From Pseudomonas sp. B28(2017) (lineage in GTDB: Bacteria; Pseudomonadota; Gammaproteobacteria; Pseudomonadales; Pseudomonadaceae), in the NCBI RefSeq assembly GCF_002113025.1, contig NZ_NEJH01000005.1, positions 62,001-126,000 of the forward strand: 64,000 nucleotides of DNA. The letters are read 5' to 3'. Numbering within the stretch: the stretch's first letter is position 1; every line of letters starts with the position of its first letter. A model generated the notes under the pieces. That model ran no database searches and was not told the origin of the DNA. It worked only from the letters and a program-made list of their open reading frames with translations. A program made the position numbers and the translations under genes. Of the stretch, positions 45,700 through 55,885 are shown in pieces.

Positions 45700-46155
45700 T
45701 CAGATGCCCACTACAGGAAATTCGGGCCAGGAGACGTATTTTTGATTACAATCCCGCACGGCTTCCAGAAGCCAATACATTTCTGTTTCAGGCCCGCGAA
45801 TACCGCATTCCCAAAGCTCGAAAACACGCCATCCCTGCTGGAGCAGCTCAGTTTTGTTCCTGAGGTCTCGCTCCACGTTCTGGTCGAATTTCAATCGCCA
45901 GAACTCTTCGCGAGTCCGAGGGGTTGTGGCATACCTACAGCCTGGGTGCCTGTGCCAGAAACAGCCATGAATGAAAATGCAGACGTTGTAGCGAGGAAGC
46001 ACTACGTCTGGCCGACCTGGAAGCTTCCGAGAATGCAGTCGATACCTGAAGCCATGCCGATGGAGCAGCTTCCGGACCTTCATCTCGGGAGATGTATTGC
46101 TACCGCGAATAGCGGCCATCATCCGAGACCTGACTTCTTTACTGACTATGTCCAT
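45700..46155 (-). CDS. vsr: Very-short-patch repair endonuclease
   Basis: 151 residues from the ATG at 46155. Vsr signatures: an N-terminal RSRMMAAIRGSNTSPE, the catalytic aspartate in LPGRPDVVLPRY, and the metal/zinc-binding HGCFWHRHPGC with conserved FIHGCFWH. It nicks 5' of the T in T:G mismatches that arise by deamination of 5-methylcytosine, protecting sites modified by the partner methyltransferase. It is divergent from and overlaps by a few bases the dcm-like gene, and lies upstream of the Z1 operon on the same strand. Confidence 0.93.
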   Translation of the reverse strand: MDIVSKEVRSRMMAAIRGSNTSPEMKVRKLLHRHGFRYRLHSRKLPGRPDVVLPRYNVCIFIHGCFWHRHPGCRYATTPRTREEFWRLKFDQNVERDLRNKTELLQQGWRVFELWECGIRGPETEMYWLLEAVRDCNQKYVSWPEFPVVGI

Positions 46156-47848
46156 GACCGAGCCCCAAATGAACTTGCCATTAGGCCGAGCTACAGCTAT
46201 CGAGAGCAACACTAAGCTTTCGAAGCCGATTCAGATCGTCGATCTTTTTGCAGGCCCTGGAGGGCTTGGTGAGGGGTTCGCATCCTCGGGTGACGGAACC
46301 CGTTTCGAGATCGTGGTCTCAGCCGAAATGGACCCCGTTGCTAGGGAAACGCTCAAACTGAGAGCGTTCTACAGACTTCTAAAGCTGAAAAATCCTGATC
46401 GGCTGTGCGATTACTACGATTTTTGTAATGGTCATCGTAAAGAGCCTTTCAGTGATGCTAGCAAAGCACAGTGGCAGGAGGCCGATGAAGAGGCTAGATG
46501 CATCACTTTGGGATCAGAAAAAGGCGACCGGGAGCTCGACGATATTCTTGATGAGAGACTTGAGGATCGACCTTGGGTGCTTATAGGTGGCCCTCCCTGC
46601 CAAGCCTATTCAATCGTAGGTCGGGCGCGTAATCAGGCAAAAGCCGATTACAATGCCGAAAACGATCACCGCCATTTCCTTTATAAGGAATATCTGCGAA
46701 TCATCAAGGAGAGGAAGCCAGCTGTTTTCGTGATGGAGAACGTGAAGGGTATCCTGTCCTCTAAGGTTGCAGGTGAGAGTATTTTCTCGCAGATTTTGCA
46801 GGACCTTACGGACCCTAACAAGGCTCTCGGCGATCCGACTCCCGGCACAAAATATCGAATATGTTCGCTCGTAACTGACCAGTCCTTCGGTCCTGATGAC
46901 GATGTGAATAAGGTGGATCCTCGCGGTTTTATCATCAAAGCCGAAGAGCATGGTATTCCTCAGGCTAGGCATCGAGTAATCCTCTTAGGTATTGCCTTGG
47001 ATGATCAAGGATGTATTCCTGAACACGGAAGCATTCCGGAGATCGTTGAGCGAGTCAGCACAAAGCAAGTTCTCGGTGATCTACCAGAGCTGCGTAGTCG
47101 GTTGACCAAGCAACGAGATGACAGCGAATCTTGGTACCGGGAAGTTGCAAATCAGCTCGACGGGCTCAGATCGGAAGTCGATGGTAGGGTCGAGCCGAAG
47201 CTCGATTATGCAATGAAGATTGCACGGGACGCTTTGCTCTCTGCCTCTCTGGATGTTGGTGCGTTACGAGTATCTCGCCGTAAGGGTGATGGTAGAACGA
47301 AAGATCAGAGTCTGGACCGATGGTATCGCGACGATAAATTGGAATATTGGCTAAACCACGATGCTCGCGGTCATATGCTTTCTGATCTACGCAGATACAT
47401 GTTCGCGAGCGTCTATGCTCGAGCCTACAAAACCTCTCCGAAAGGGCATCAACAATTCACACTTTCAGGTCTTGCACCTGCTCATAAGAACTGGGAAAGC
47501 GGAAAGTTCAGTGATCGTTTTAGAGTGCAGTTGGAGGAGATCCCGGCAACGACCATCACTAGCCACATATCCAAGGATGGTCATTACTTCATTCACTACG
47601 ATCCCAAGCAATGCCGGAGTTTGACAGTCAGAGAGGCTGCTCGACTTCAAACCTTCCCCGACAATTACTTTTTTCAGGGTAATCGCACACAACAGTTCCA
47701 TCAGGTTGGAAATGCGGTACCGCCATTGCTAGCGAGCAAAATAGCTTCGGTTGTGTATGCTGTAGCCTGCAAGAAAATCCAAGGGAAGGGGCAAACTTAT
47801 TTACACGATAATCAGACTTCGTCAGTAGCCCTGACAGTAAGCGTCTAG
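46148..47848 (+). CDS. dcm: DNA (cytosine-5-)-methyltransferase
   Basis: 566 residues from the ATG at 46148 (46154 and 46169 are alternatives). C5-MTase motifs in order: I IVDLFAGPGGLGEGF, IV IGGPPCQAYS with the catalytic Cys, VI VMENVKGI, VIII QARHRVILLG, and IX/X RSLTVREAARLQTFPDNY and QVGNAVPPLLA. The long segment between VIII and IX (about 310-480) holds the target-recognition domain. It methylates cytosine at an unknown site. Divergent from vsr with overlapping 5' ends; together with the Z1 operon it would be the modification arm that marks self DNA. Confidence 0.94.
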   Translation: MSMTEPQMNLPLGRATAIESNTKLSKPIQIVDLFAGPGGLGEGFASSGDGTRFEIVVSAEMDPVARETLKLRAFYRLLKLKNPDRLCDYYDFCNGHRKEPFSDASKAQWQEADEEARCITLGSEKGDRELDDILDERLEDRPWVLIGGPPCQAYSIVGRARNQAKADYNAENDHRHFLYKEYLRIIKERKPAVFVMENVKGILSSKVAGESIFSQILQDLTDPNKALGDPTPGTKYRICSLVTDQSFGPDDDVNKVDPRGFIIKAEEHGIPQARHRVILLGIALDDQGCIPEHGSIPEIVERVSTKQVLGDLPELRSRLTKQRDDSESWYREVANQLDGLRSEVDGRVEPKLDYAMKIARDALLSASLDVGALRVSRRKGDGRTKDQSLDRWYRDDKLEYWLNHDARGHMLSDLRRYMFASVYARAYKTSPKGHQQFTLSGLAPAHKNWESGKFSDRFRVQLEEIPATTITSHISKDGHYFIHYDPKQCRSLTVREAARLQTFPDNYFFQGNRTQQFHQVGNAVPPLLASKIASVVYAVACKKIQGKGQTYLHDNQTSSVALTVSV

Positions 47849-47946
47849 ATATTGCCGAAAATGATCTACAACAAAACAGGCCTGATGGCTCGATTCGGTC
47901 GCGTGGTTGTACGCAAAGTGATGTAGGAAATCGATGTTAAGGCAAC

Positions 47947-47980
47947 AAAAAAGCCCCGATTAGATCGGGGCTTTTGCATT
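47947..47980 (-). terminator. Rho-independent terminator of nrdB (also usable for dcm)
   Basis: AAAAGCCCCGAT and its exact inverse with a 3-base loop. Minus-strand reading ends in TTTTTT; the plus strand has GCTTTTGCATTTTTT. It lies at the boundary of the defence island and the core genome. Confidence 0.9.
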
Positions 47981-48031
47981 TTTTGATTTGCCGATTCAGG
48001 TCTAATCGTCAAATCGGGATGAACTAGGAAA

Positions 48032-49279
48032 TCAATCCCAGCTCAGCGCCCCACCAGTCTGATACTCAATAACCCGAGTCTCAAAGAAGTTCTTCTCTTT
48101 CTTCAAGTCCATGATCTCGCTCATCCAAGGGAACGGGTTAGTCGTCCCTGGATACTCTTCCTTCAACCCAATCTGCGACAGACGACGGTTAGCGATGAAC
48201 TTGAGGTAGTCCTCCATCATCGCCGCGTTCATGCCCAGCACGCCGCGAGGCATGGTGTCGCGGGCGTATTCGATCTCCAGCTGAGTACCCTGCAGAATCA
48301 TTTGCGAGGCTTCTTCCTTCATCTCGGCATCCCACAAATGCGGGTTTTCGATTTTGATCTGGTTGATCACGTCGATACCGAAGTTCAGGTGCATGGATTC
48401 GTCGCGCAGGATGTATTGGAACTGCTCGGCGACGCCGGTCATTTTGTTGCGGCGGCCCATGGAGAGGATCTGGGTGAAGCCGCAGTAGAAGAAGATGCCT
48501 TCCAGAACGCAGTAGTAGGCGATCAGGTTGCGCAGCAGTTCCTTGTCGGTTTCGACGGTGCCGGTGGTGAACTGCGGGTCGGAGATGGAGCGGGTGTATT
48601 TGAGGCCCCAGGTGGCTTTTTTCGCGACCGACGGGATCTCGTGGTACATGTTGAAGATCTCGCCTTCATCCATGGCCAGCGATTCGATGCAGTACTGGTA
48701 GGCGTGGGTGTGGATCGCCTCTTCGAAGGCCTGGCGCAGGATGTACTGGCGGCATTCCGGGTTGGTGATCAGGCGGTACACGGCCAGGACCAGGTTGTTG
48801 GCAACCAGGGAGTCGGCGGTGGAGAAGAAGCCGAGGTTGCGCATCACGATGCGGCGCTCGTCGTCGGTCAGGCCTTCCGGGTTTTTCCAGAGGGCGATGT
48901 CGGCGGTCATGTTGACTTCTTGCGGCATCCAGTGGTTTGCGCAGCCGTCCAGGTACTTCTGCCAGGCCCAGTCGTACTTGAAGGGTACGAGTTGGTTGAG
49001 GTCGGCGCGGCAGTTGATCATGCGTTTTTCGTCAACGGCGACACGGGCGGAGGCGCCTTCGAGTTCGGCGAGGCCTTCGGCGACGTCGAGCGAGTCCAGG
49101 GCGGCCTTGGCGCGGGCAACGGCGGCGGAGTCAGCGGCGGTCACGGCACGGGCTTCCAGGGCGGCGGCACCGCCAGCGCTGTCGAGACGGTCCATGTTGG
49201 CTTCGGCGGCGTGGCCGGCGTTGGCGCTCTTGACTGCTACTTCCGTGTCTTCTTTGTCGAATTCGTCCCAGCTCAGCAT
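48032..49279 (-). CDS. nrdB: Class Ia ribonucleotide reductase beta subunit
   Basis: 415 residues, the Pseudomonas form with an N-terminal extension of about 85 residues rich in Ala. Di-iron ligands and neighbours are visible: DSLVANNL region, [11 protein letters not shown] (Glu and His), and [10 protein letters not shown] (Glu, His); the C-terminal GGALSWD docks on NrdA. It makes the tyrosyl radical used to reduce ribonucleotides. nrdA is not present in the 1.7 kb upstream or elsewhere in the window. Confidence 0.96.
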   Translation of the reverse strand: MLSWDEFDKEDTEVAVKSANAGHAAEANMDRLDSAGGAAALEARAVTAADSAAVARAKAALDSLDVAEGLAELEGASARVAVDEKRMINCRADLNQLVPFKYDWAWQKYLDGCANHWMPQEVNMTADIALWKNPEGLTDDERRIVMRNLGFFSTADSLVANNLVLAVYRLITNPECRQYILRQAFEEAIHTHAYQYCIESLAMDEGEIFNMYHEIPSVAKKATWGLKYTRSISDPQFTTGTVETDKELLRNLIAYYCVLEGIFFYCGFTQILSMGRRNKMTGVAEQFQYILRDESMHLNFGIDVINQIKIENPHLWDAEMKEEASQMILQGTQLEIEYARDTMPRGVLGMNAAMMEDYLKFIANRRLSQIGLKEEYPGTTNPFPWMSEIMDLKKEKNFFETRVIEYQTGGALSWD

Positions 49280-49788
49280 GACGTGTCGTCTCCTGCGTGA
49301 GGGCCAGTGTGCCCGTGTGAAATTGGATGGGTCGGTTTTTCACACGGCCGTACTGGCCGCGTTGGATGTCGTTTTTTGCCGCGGTGCACGCAGGCAAATA
49401 AACCTGATTTTGTACGGGGTTCCGAGAGCCTCTGAGGGGCGCGGAAATCGGTGAGGATTTCGGCGTGGGCTTCAGACTGGCTGTTGTCCCTGTAAGGGAA
49501 TATTGCAGGCCCGTTTAAGGCGGCATTATAGGGAAATTTTTCCGGCCGTGGTGGGGCGAATCCGCGCATGGAGCGGCCGAGAGGGCAGGTTTTTCGGTCA
49601 GAGCGAGGGTTTATGGGGCTTTGCCGGGGGAAGATTTTTTTTCGTAAAAATGGCTTGACTCAGGTTTTGCTTAAAAAATGAGCAGAAAAAGCGATTTTTT
49701 ACTACATGTTGTGTTTTGAATGGCTTTTCGGCGACTCCAGACACAACTAAGCCCGACCGAAGTCGGGCCATGAAGTCGTGCTGGCGGC
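49280..49788. other. Long nrdB leader region
   Basis: About 510 bases without a convincing gene; the part near 49625-49700 is AT-rich and probably holds the promoter. A possible NrdR box is at 49699-49714. Confidence 0.45.
49699..49714. promoter_or_regulatory. Possible NrdR box
   Basis: On the minus strand ACACAACATGTAGTAA agrees with the consensus acaCwAtATaTwGtgt at about 12 of 16 positions. It lies 420 bases before nrdB, and I found no convincing second box at the usual spacing. Confidence 0.3.
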
Positions 49789-50064
49789 TCAGCTCAGGCG
49801 AGCGGCACCTACGCGATCGGCACCATCGGCGGCGAGGCGGGCGGCGCCAGTGTGATCAGCGCCGTCGGCAGCCAGTTTGCCTGCGCCAATGTGGTCTGCG
49901 CCATCGGCTGCGAAGGACGCTGAACCGGTGTGGTCGTAACCGTCGGAAGCGACAGAGGCTTCGCTGGTGTACGCGGCCGAGCCGGTGCGGTCGTAACCAT
50001 CGGCGGCGAAGGTGTTGGCAGCCAGCACGGAGAGGGTCAGGGCGAGGATCAGTTGGGTTTTCAT
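49789..50064 (-). CDS. Small secreted repeat protein
   Basis: 91 residues. A signal peptide (MKTQLILALTLSVLAANTFA) is followed by about five tandem 13-residue repeats: three close copies of AADGADHTGAARL and two diverged copies (ADGYDRTGSA, SDGYDHTGSASF). No cysteine, no membrane helix. Function unknown; the regular Asp/Gly/His pattern could bind metal or form a solenoid. A GC hairpin (GCCCGAC/GTCGGGC, about 49748-49767) follows its stop and may be a terminator. Confidence 0.8.
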   Translation of the reverse strand: MKTQLILALTLSVLAANTFAADGYDRTGSAAYTSEASVASDGYDHTGSASFAADGADHIGAGKLAADGADHTGAARLAADGADRVGAARLS

Positions 50065-50254
50065 GGTCGTTGCTCCAGTTTCGAAGGCGTTGTTTGTCTT
50101 GGGTTGAGATTGATACTACGCCGACTTTTTCGATTAAAAAGCGCAAATAAATGCTTAAAATAATCGAATTATTAGATTATCAAGGTTCGGCGCTTCATCT
50201 GCCTGATCGCGGCGGGTGGGTCGAACCTTTTCGGGGGAGGGGTGAAGCAGGGGA

Positions 50255-50518
50255 TCAGCCGTTAGAGCAGCCGTTGCCCATCGCGCTGTAACGCAGGATA
50301 TGCCGTTGACCGTTGGAGTCTTCGTATTCCATTTTCATTGGCACAACTTCACAAACATTCGGGGCTTCGCTCATGGAGATCACTTTGGCGATGTCCAGAT
50401 TCATCGAGTAAGTGTATTCCTCAATGGGCGGTTGTTGCTGCGCGACATCAGCCGGGACCTCGCCTGCCATGGCACTTACGCACACGCTGCTGAGGGCCAG
50501 AACCAATAAAGCTTTCAT
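50255..50518 (-). CDS. Secreted DUF2790 protein
   Basis: 87 residues. Signal peptide MKALLVLALSSVCVSAMA, then the DUF2790 pattern YTYSMNLDIAKVISMSE and CEVVPMKMEYEDSNGQRHILRY. DUF2790 proteins are small periplasmic proteins of Pseudomonas with unknown role. Two cysteines (in CEVVP and NGCSNG) could pair. It is monocistronic. Confidence 0.88.
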   Translation of the reverse strand: MKALLVLALSSVCVSAMAGEVPADVAQQQPPIEEYTYSMNLDIAKVISMSEAPNVCEVVPMKMEYEDSNGQRHILRYSAMGNGCSNG

Positions 50519-50752
50519 TTGAATTTTACCTTTCTAAGGTCGAGTGGGTTCACGCAACCTTTTTGGGGTTGCGTGTGGAGCTGAACTACTGGGTTTGGGT
50601 TAACTGCCTTCGTGGGGGCTGTAACTTGGTTAACTCAGGTTGCCGGGTTGGCGTGGCAGATTTTAGGGGTGGCGAATACGTTCATATAGACGTGGTTTTG
50701 ATAAACACCTTTGGCGGATCCTGTAACAATCCCTGAATAGCCTCTTCTTTTT
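50519..50752. other. Promoter region of the DUF2790 gene
   Basis: Part of a 470-base gap before acs. I see no gene in it. Confidence 0.4.
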
Positions 50753-50852
50753 TGTAGGAGCGAGCTTGCTCGCGATGAGCCAGAGGGCATCGCGGGGTGT
50801 CAGATTGGACGCGTTATCGTTGGAGACCATCGCGAGCGGGCTCGCTCCTACA
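50753..50852. repeat. REPIN (GTAGGAGCGAG type)
   Basis: TGTAGGAGCGAGCTTGCTCG opens and CGAGCGGGCTCGCTCCTACA closes a 100-base element upstream of acs. Confidence 0.85.
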
Positions 50853-50958
50853 GGTGTTATGTGATGTCTGGTGGGTATTCACGACATTTTGTAGGGGCTT
50901 GTTACTACCATCGTCGAATGGTTCTATAGGCCCGGCCCGGGCTACAACAGGGTCATAC

Positions 50959-50966
50959 AAAAACAA
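50959..50966 (+). promoter_or_regulatory. Crc/Hfq CA motif ahead of acs
   Basis: AAAAACAA fits AANAANAA, 23 bases before the acs ATG. Acetyl-CoA synthetase is a known Crc-repressed function in Pseudomonas. Confidence 0.5.
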
Positions 50967-50988
50967 CTATTCCACCGAGGTAAGAAAG

Positions 50989-52944
<1,956 letters not shown>

Positions 52945-52968
52945 GCGGCGGTTCTGAGTCATTGGAAG

Positions 52969-53001
52969 CCCTGCCTGGCGTTGCGCCAGGTGGGGTTTTT
53001 T
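52969..53001 (+). terminator. Rho-independent terminator of acs
   Basis: CCCTGCCTGGCG and CGCCAGGTGGGG arms with a 3-base loop, followed by six T. Confidence 0.87.
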
Positions 53002-53034
53002 ATTCTTCGGGTTTTGTGTGGGTTGGGCGGGCCC

Positions 53035-53115
53035 CTTCGCGAGCAGGGGAGTTTTGGTGGAGGCAAGTTTTGTGGTCGACACAAAACCATTGTGGGAGCG
53101 AGCCTGCTCGCGAAG
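53035..53115. repeat. Broken REP pair
   Basis: CTTCGCGAGCAGG is interrupted after 13 bases; the complete inverse REP TGTGGGAGCGAGCCTGCTCG starts at 53091. One arm has lost its outer half. Confidence 0.65.
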
Positions 53116-53446
53116 GTGGTCTTTGAGGCAATACAACAACATCTACCAATAAATATCGGTTTCCTCTGTCGGCATTTTCCTACTGTTACCCGCGATCATT
53201 CAGGTTACTGAATGTGTAACCGCATCGCGCCAGTACGGGGCATTGGGAAACGCCAAGCCCTGTATCAGGGCCTCAAAACCACCGATGAAAAATAAGACCC
53301 TACGCTGTGCTTGCCGGATTAGAAGGGTTTGCCAATAATAGGCCCGCAATTTGCAACATACATCGGTTCAATGTCTTTTGCCTTTGCATGTTTTTGCAGG
53401 GCTGTCAACGTGCCGAAACGGCATTCTCAGTGCTTCTGTAATTAGT

Positions 53447-53462
53447 TGTCGCATTGAAGAAA
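53447..53462. promoter_or_regulatory. Candidate ArgR half-site upstream of aotJ
   Basis: TGTCGCATTGAAGAAA fits the Pseudomonas ArgR half-site TGTCGC-N8-AA. A weaker TGTCGT lies at 53478. The aot operon is a known ArgR target; the rest of this 500-base gap shows nothing else. Confidence 0.5.
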
Positions 53463-53631
53463 TATCGGCTTCGGGCCTGTCGTTAGAATGCCGATCACTC
53501 GCTCGTCGTTGCCCGTGTTGAATTTCAACGCCCGCTTCCCAGGACGCAGCAACGCTTTCCGGTTCCACTCATTCGCATATTGGGCTGTCGCTCACTCTGC
53601 CGTTTTAGCCCTTTACCGATGGAGTCCCAAG

Positions 53632-54408
53632 ATGAAGAAACTCGTGCTGCTTGGCGCCCTGGCACTGTCCGTGCTGTCCCTGCCAACCTTCGCCGATGAA
53701 AAACCTCTGAAAATCGGTATCGAGGCGGCTTACCCTCCGTTCGCCTCGAAAGCGCCGGACGGCAGCATCGTGGGTTTCGACTACGACATCGGCAACGCCC
53801 TGTGCGAAGAGATGAAGGTCAAGTGCGTGTGGGTCGAGCAAGAGTTCGACGGTCTGATCCCGGCGCTGAAAGTGCGCAAGATCGACGCGATCCTGTCGTC
53901 CATGTCGATCACTGAAGATCGCAAGAAGTCCGTGGACTTCACCAACAAGTACTACAACACCCCTGCTCGCCTGGTCATGAAGGCCGGCACTCAGGTCAGC
54001 GAAGGCCTGACCGAGCTCAAGGGCAAGAACATCGGCGTGCAGCGTGGTTCGATCCACGAGCGTTTCGCCCGTGAAGTCCTGGCCCCGCTGGGTGCCGAGA
54101 TCAAGCCATACGGTTCGCAGAACGAAATTTACCTCGACGTGGCCGCCGGCCGCCTCGACGGCACCGTGGCAGACGCTACGCTGCTGGATGACGGTTTCCT
54201 GAAAACCGACGCCGGTAAAGGCTTCGCGTTCGTCGGCCCTGCGTTCACCGATGTCAAATACTTCGGCGACGGCGTAGGTATTGCGGTTCGCAAGGGCGAC
54301 AAGGCAGAGCTGGACAAGCTCAACGCCGCCATCGCGTCGATTCGCGAGAACGGCAAGTACAAGCAAATCCAGGACAAATACTTCGCCTTCGATATCTACG
54401 GCAAGTAA
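53632..54408 (+). CDS. aotJ: Arginine/ornithine-binding periplasmic protein
   Basis: 258 residues from the ATG at 53632 (GGAG upstream). Signal peptide [15 protein letters not shown], cleaved about residue 21. The SBP family 3 signature [18 protein letters not shown] and the ligand-binding [11 protein letters not shown] follow. It captures L-arginine and L-ornithine for the AotQMP importer. A stem-loop right after the stop likely makes the binding protein more abundant than the membrane subunits. ArgR-type half-sites lie upstream. Confidence 0.94.
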   Translation: MKKLVLLGALALSVLSLPTFADEKPLKIGIEAAYPPFASKAPDGSIVGFDYDIGNALCEEMKVKCVWVEQEFDGLIPALKVRKIDAILSSMSITEDRKKSVDFTNKYYNTPARLVMKAGTQVSEGLTELKGKNIGVQRGSIHERFAREVLAPLGAEIKPYGSQNEIYLDVAAGRLDGTVADATLLDDGFLKTDAGKGFAFVGPAFTDVKYFGDGVGIAVRKGDKAELDKLNAAIASIRENGKYKQIQDKYFAFDIYGK

Positions 54409-54429
54409 CACGTCCAAGCGACAAGTCCG

Positions 54430-54473
54430 AAATGGCGCAAGCAACAGGATCTCTGAGGTTTGCGCCATTTTTT
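54430..54473 (+). terminator. Intercistronic terminator/attenuator between aotJ and aotQ
   Basis: AAATGGCGCAA and its exact inverse followed by TTTTTT, inside the operon. It would end many transcripts after aotJ, giving excess binding protein. Confidence 0.82.
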
Positions 54474-54499
54474 CATCCCAACTTTCGAGGACCTGAATC

Positions 54500-55189
54500 A
54501 TGTTGAAAGGCTACGGGGCTGTCATCCTCGATGGCGTTTGGCTGACGCTTCAGCTCGCCTTGTCGTCCATGGCCCTGGCCATTGTCCTGGGTCTGATCGG
54601 CGTGGCACTGCGTCTTTCGCCAGTGCGCTGGCTGGCCTGGCTGGGCGATCTGTATTGCACGGTGATCCGCGGTATTCCCGACCTGGTACTGATCCTGCTG
54701 ATTTTCTACGGCGGCCAGGACCTGCTCAACCGCGTCGCGCCGATGCTGGGCTATGACGAGTACATCGACCTGAACCCGTTGGCGGCCGGTATCGGCACCC
54801 TGGGCTTCATCTTCGGAGCGTACCTGTCGGAAACCTTCCGTGGCGCCTTCATGGCGATCCCCAAGGGGCAGGCCGAAGCCGGCATGGCCTACGGCATGAG
54901 CAGTTTCCAGGTGTTTTTCCGGGTGTTGGTGCCACAGATGATTCGTCTGGCGATTCCGGGTTTCACCAACAACTGGCTGGTTTTGACCAAGGCCACCGCG
55001 CTGATTTCGGTGGTGGGTCTGCAAGACATGATGTTCAAGGCCAAGCAGGCGGCCGATGCCACCCGCGAGCCTTTCACCTTCTTCCTCGCAGTGGCGGCGT
55101 TGTACCTGGTGATCACCAGTGTCTCGTTGCTGGCATTGCGTCACCTCGAGAAGCGCTACTCGGTAGGCGTAAGGGCGGCTGAGCTATGA
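54500..55189 (+). CDS. aotQ: Arginine/ornithine ABC importer permease
   Basis: 229 residues, about five membrane helices, with the polar-amino-acid permease (HisQM) loop EAGMAYGMSSFQVFFRVLVP that docks on the ATPase. It forms the channel with AotM. AGGA precedes the ATG; the stop overlaps the aotM start (ATGA). Confidence 0.93.
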   Translation: MLKGYGAVILDGVWLTLQLALSSMALAIVLGLIGVALRLSPVRWLAWLGDLYCTVIRGIPDLVLILLIFYGGQDLLNRVAPMLGYDEYIDLNPLAAGIGTLGFIFGAYLSETFRGAFMAIPKGQAEAGMAYGMSSFQVFFRVLVPQMIRLAIPGFTNNWLVLTKATALISVVGLQDMMFKAKQAADATREPFTFFLAVAALYLVITSVSLLALRHLEKRYSVGVRAAEL

Positions 55190-55884
55190 TCTTCGACTAC
55201 AACGTCATTTGGGAGGCCTTGCCGCTGTACCTCGGCGGCCTGGTGACCACCCTCAAACTGCTCGCGCTGTCGCTGTTCTTCGGCCTGCTGTGTGCATTGC
55301 CGCTGGGCTTGATGCGCGTCTCGAAGAACCCGGTCGTCAACATGACGGCGTGGCTCTACACCTACGTGATCCGCGGCACGCCGATGCTGGTGCAGCTGTT
55401 TTTGATCTACTACGGTCTGGCGCAGTTCGAAGTGGTGCGCGAAAGCTTCCTCTGGCCGTGGCTGTCCAGCGCAACCTTCTGTGCGTGCCTGGCGTTCGCG
55501 ATCAACACCAGCGCCTATACCGCCGAAATCATCGCCGGCAGCCTGCGTGCCACGCCGAACGGCGAGATCGAAGCGGCCAAGGCCATGGGCATGTCGCGGA
55601 TCAAGATGTACAAGCGCATCCTGCTGCCGTCGGCCCTGCGTCGCGCGCTGCCGCAGTACAGCAACGAAGTGATCATGATGCTGCAGACCACCAGTCTGGC
55701 GTCCATCGTGACCCTGATCGACATCACCGGTGCCGCGCGCACGGTCAACGCCCAGTTCTACCTGCCGTTCGAGGCGTACATCACCGCCGGCGTGTTCTAC
55801 CTGTGCCTGACCTTCATGCTGGTGAAGCTGTTCAAGATGGCCGAGCGCCGCTGGCTGAGCTACCTGGCCCCGCGGAAGCACTGA
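55186..55884 (+). CDS. aotM: Arginine/ornithine ABC importer permease
   Basis: 232 residues, HisM-type permease with about five membrane helices. The docking loop is EAAKAMGMSRIKMYKRILLP. Partner of AotQ. Its start overlaps aotQ by 4 bases and its stop is 1 base from aotO. Confidence 0.93.
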   Translation: MIFDYNVIWEALPLYLGGLVTTLKLLALSLFFGLLCALPLGLMRVSKNPVVNMTAWLYTYVIRGTPMLVQLFLIYYGLAQFEVVRESFLWPWLSSATFCACLAFAINTSAYTAEIIAGSLRATPNGEIEAAKAMGMSRIKMYKRILLPSALRRALPQYSNEVIMMLQTTSLASIVTLIDITGAARTVNAQFYLPFEAYITAGVFYLCLTFMLVKLFKMAERRWLSYLAPRKH

Positions 55885-55885
55885 T

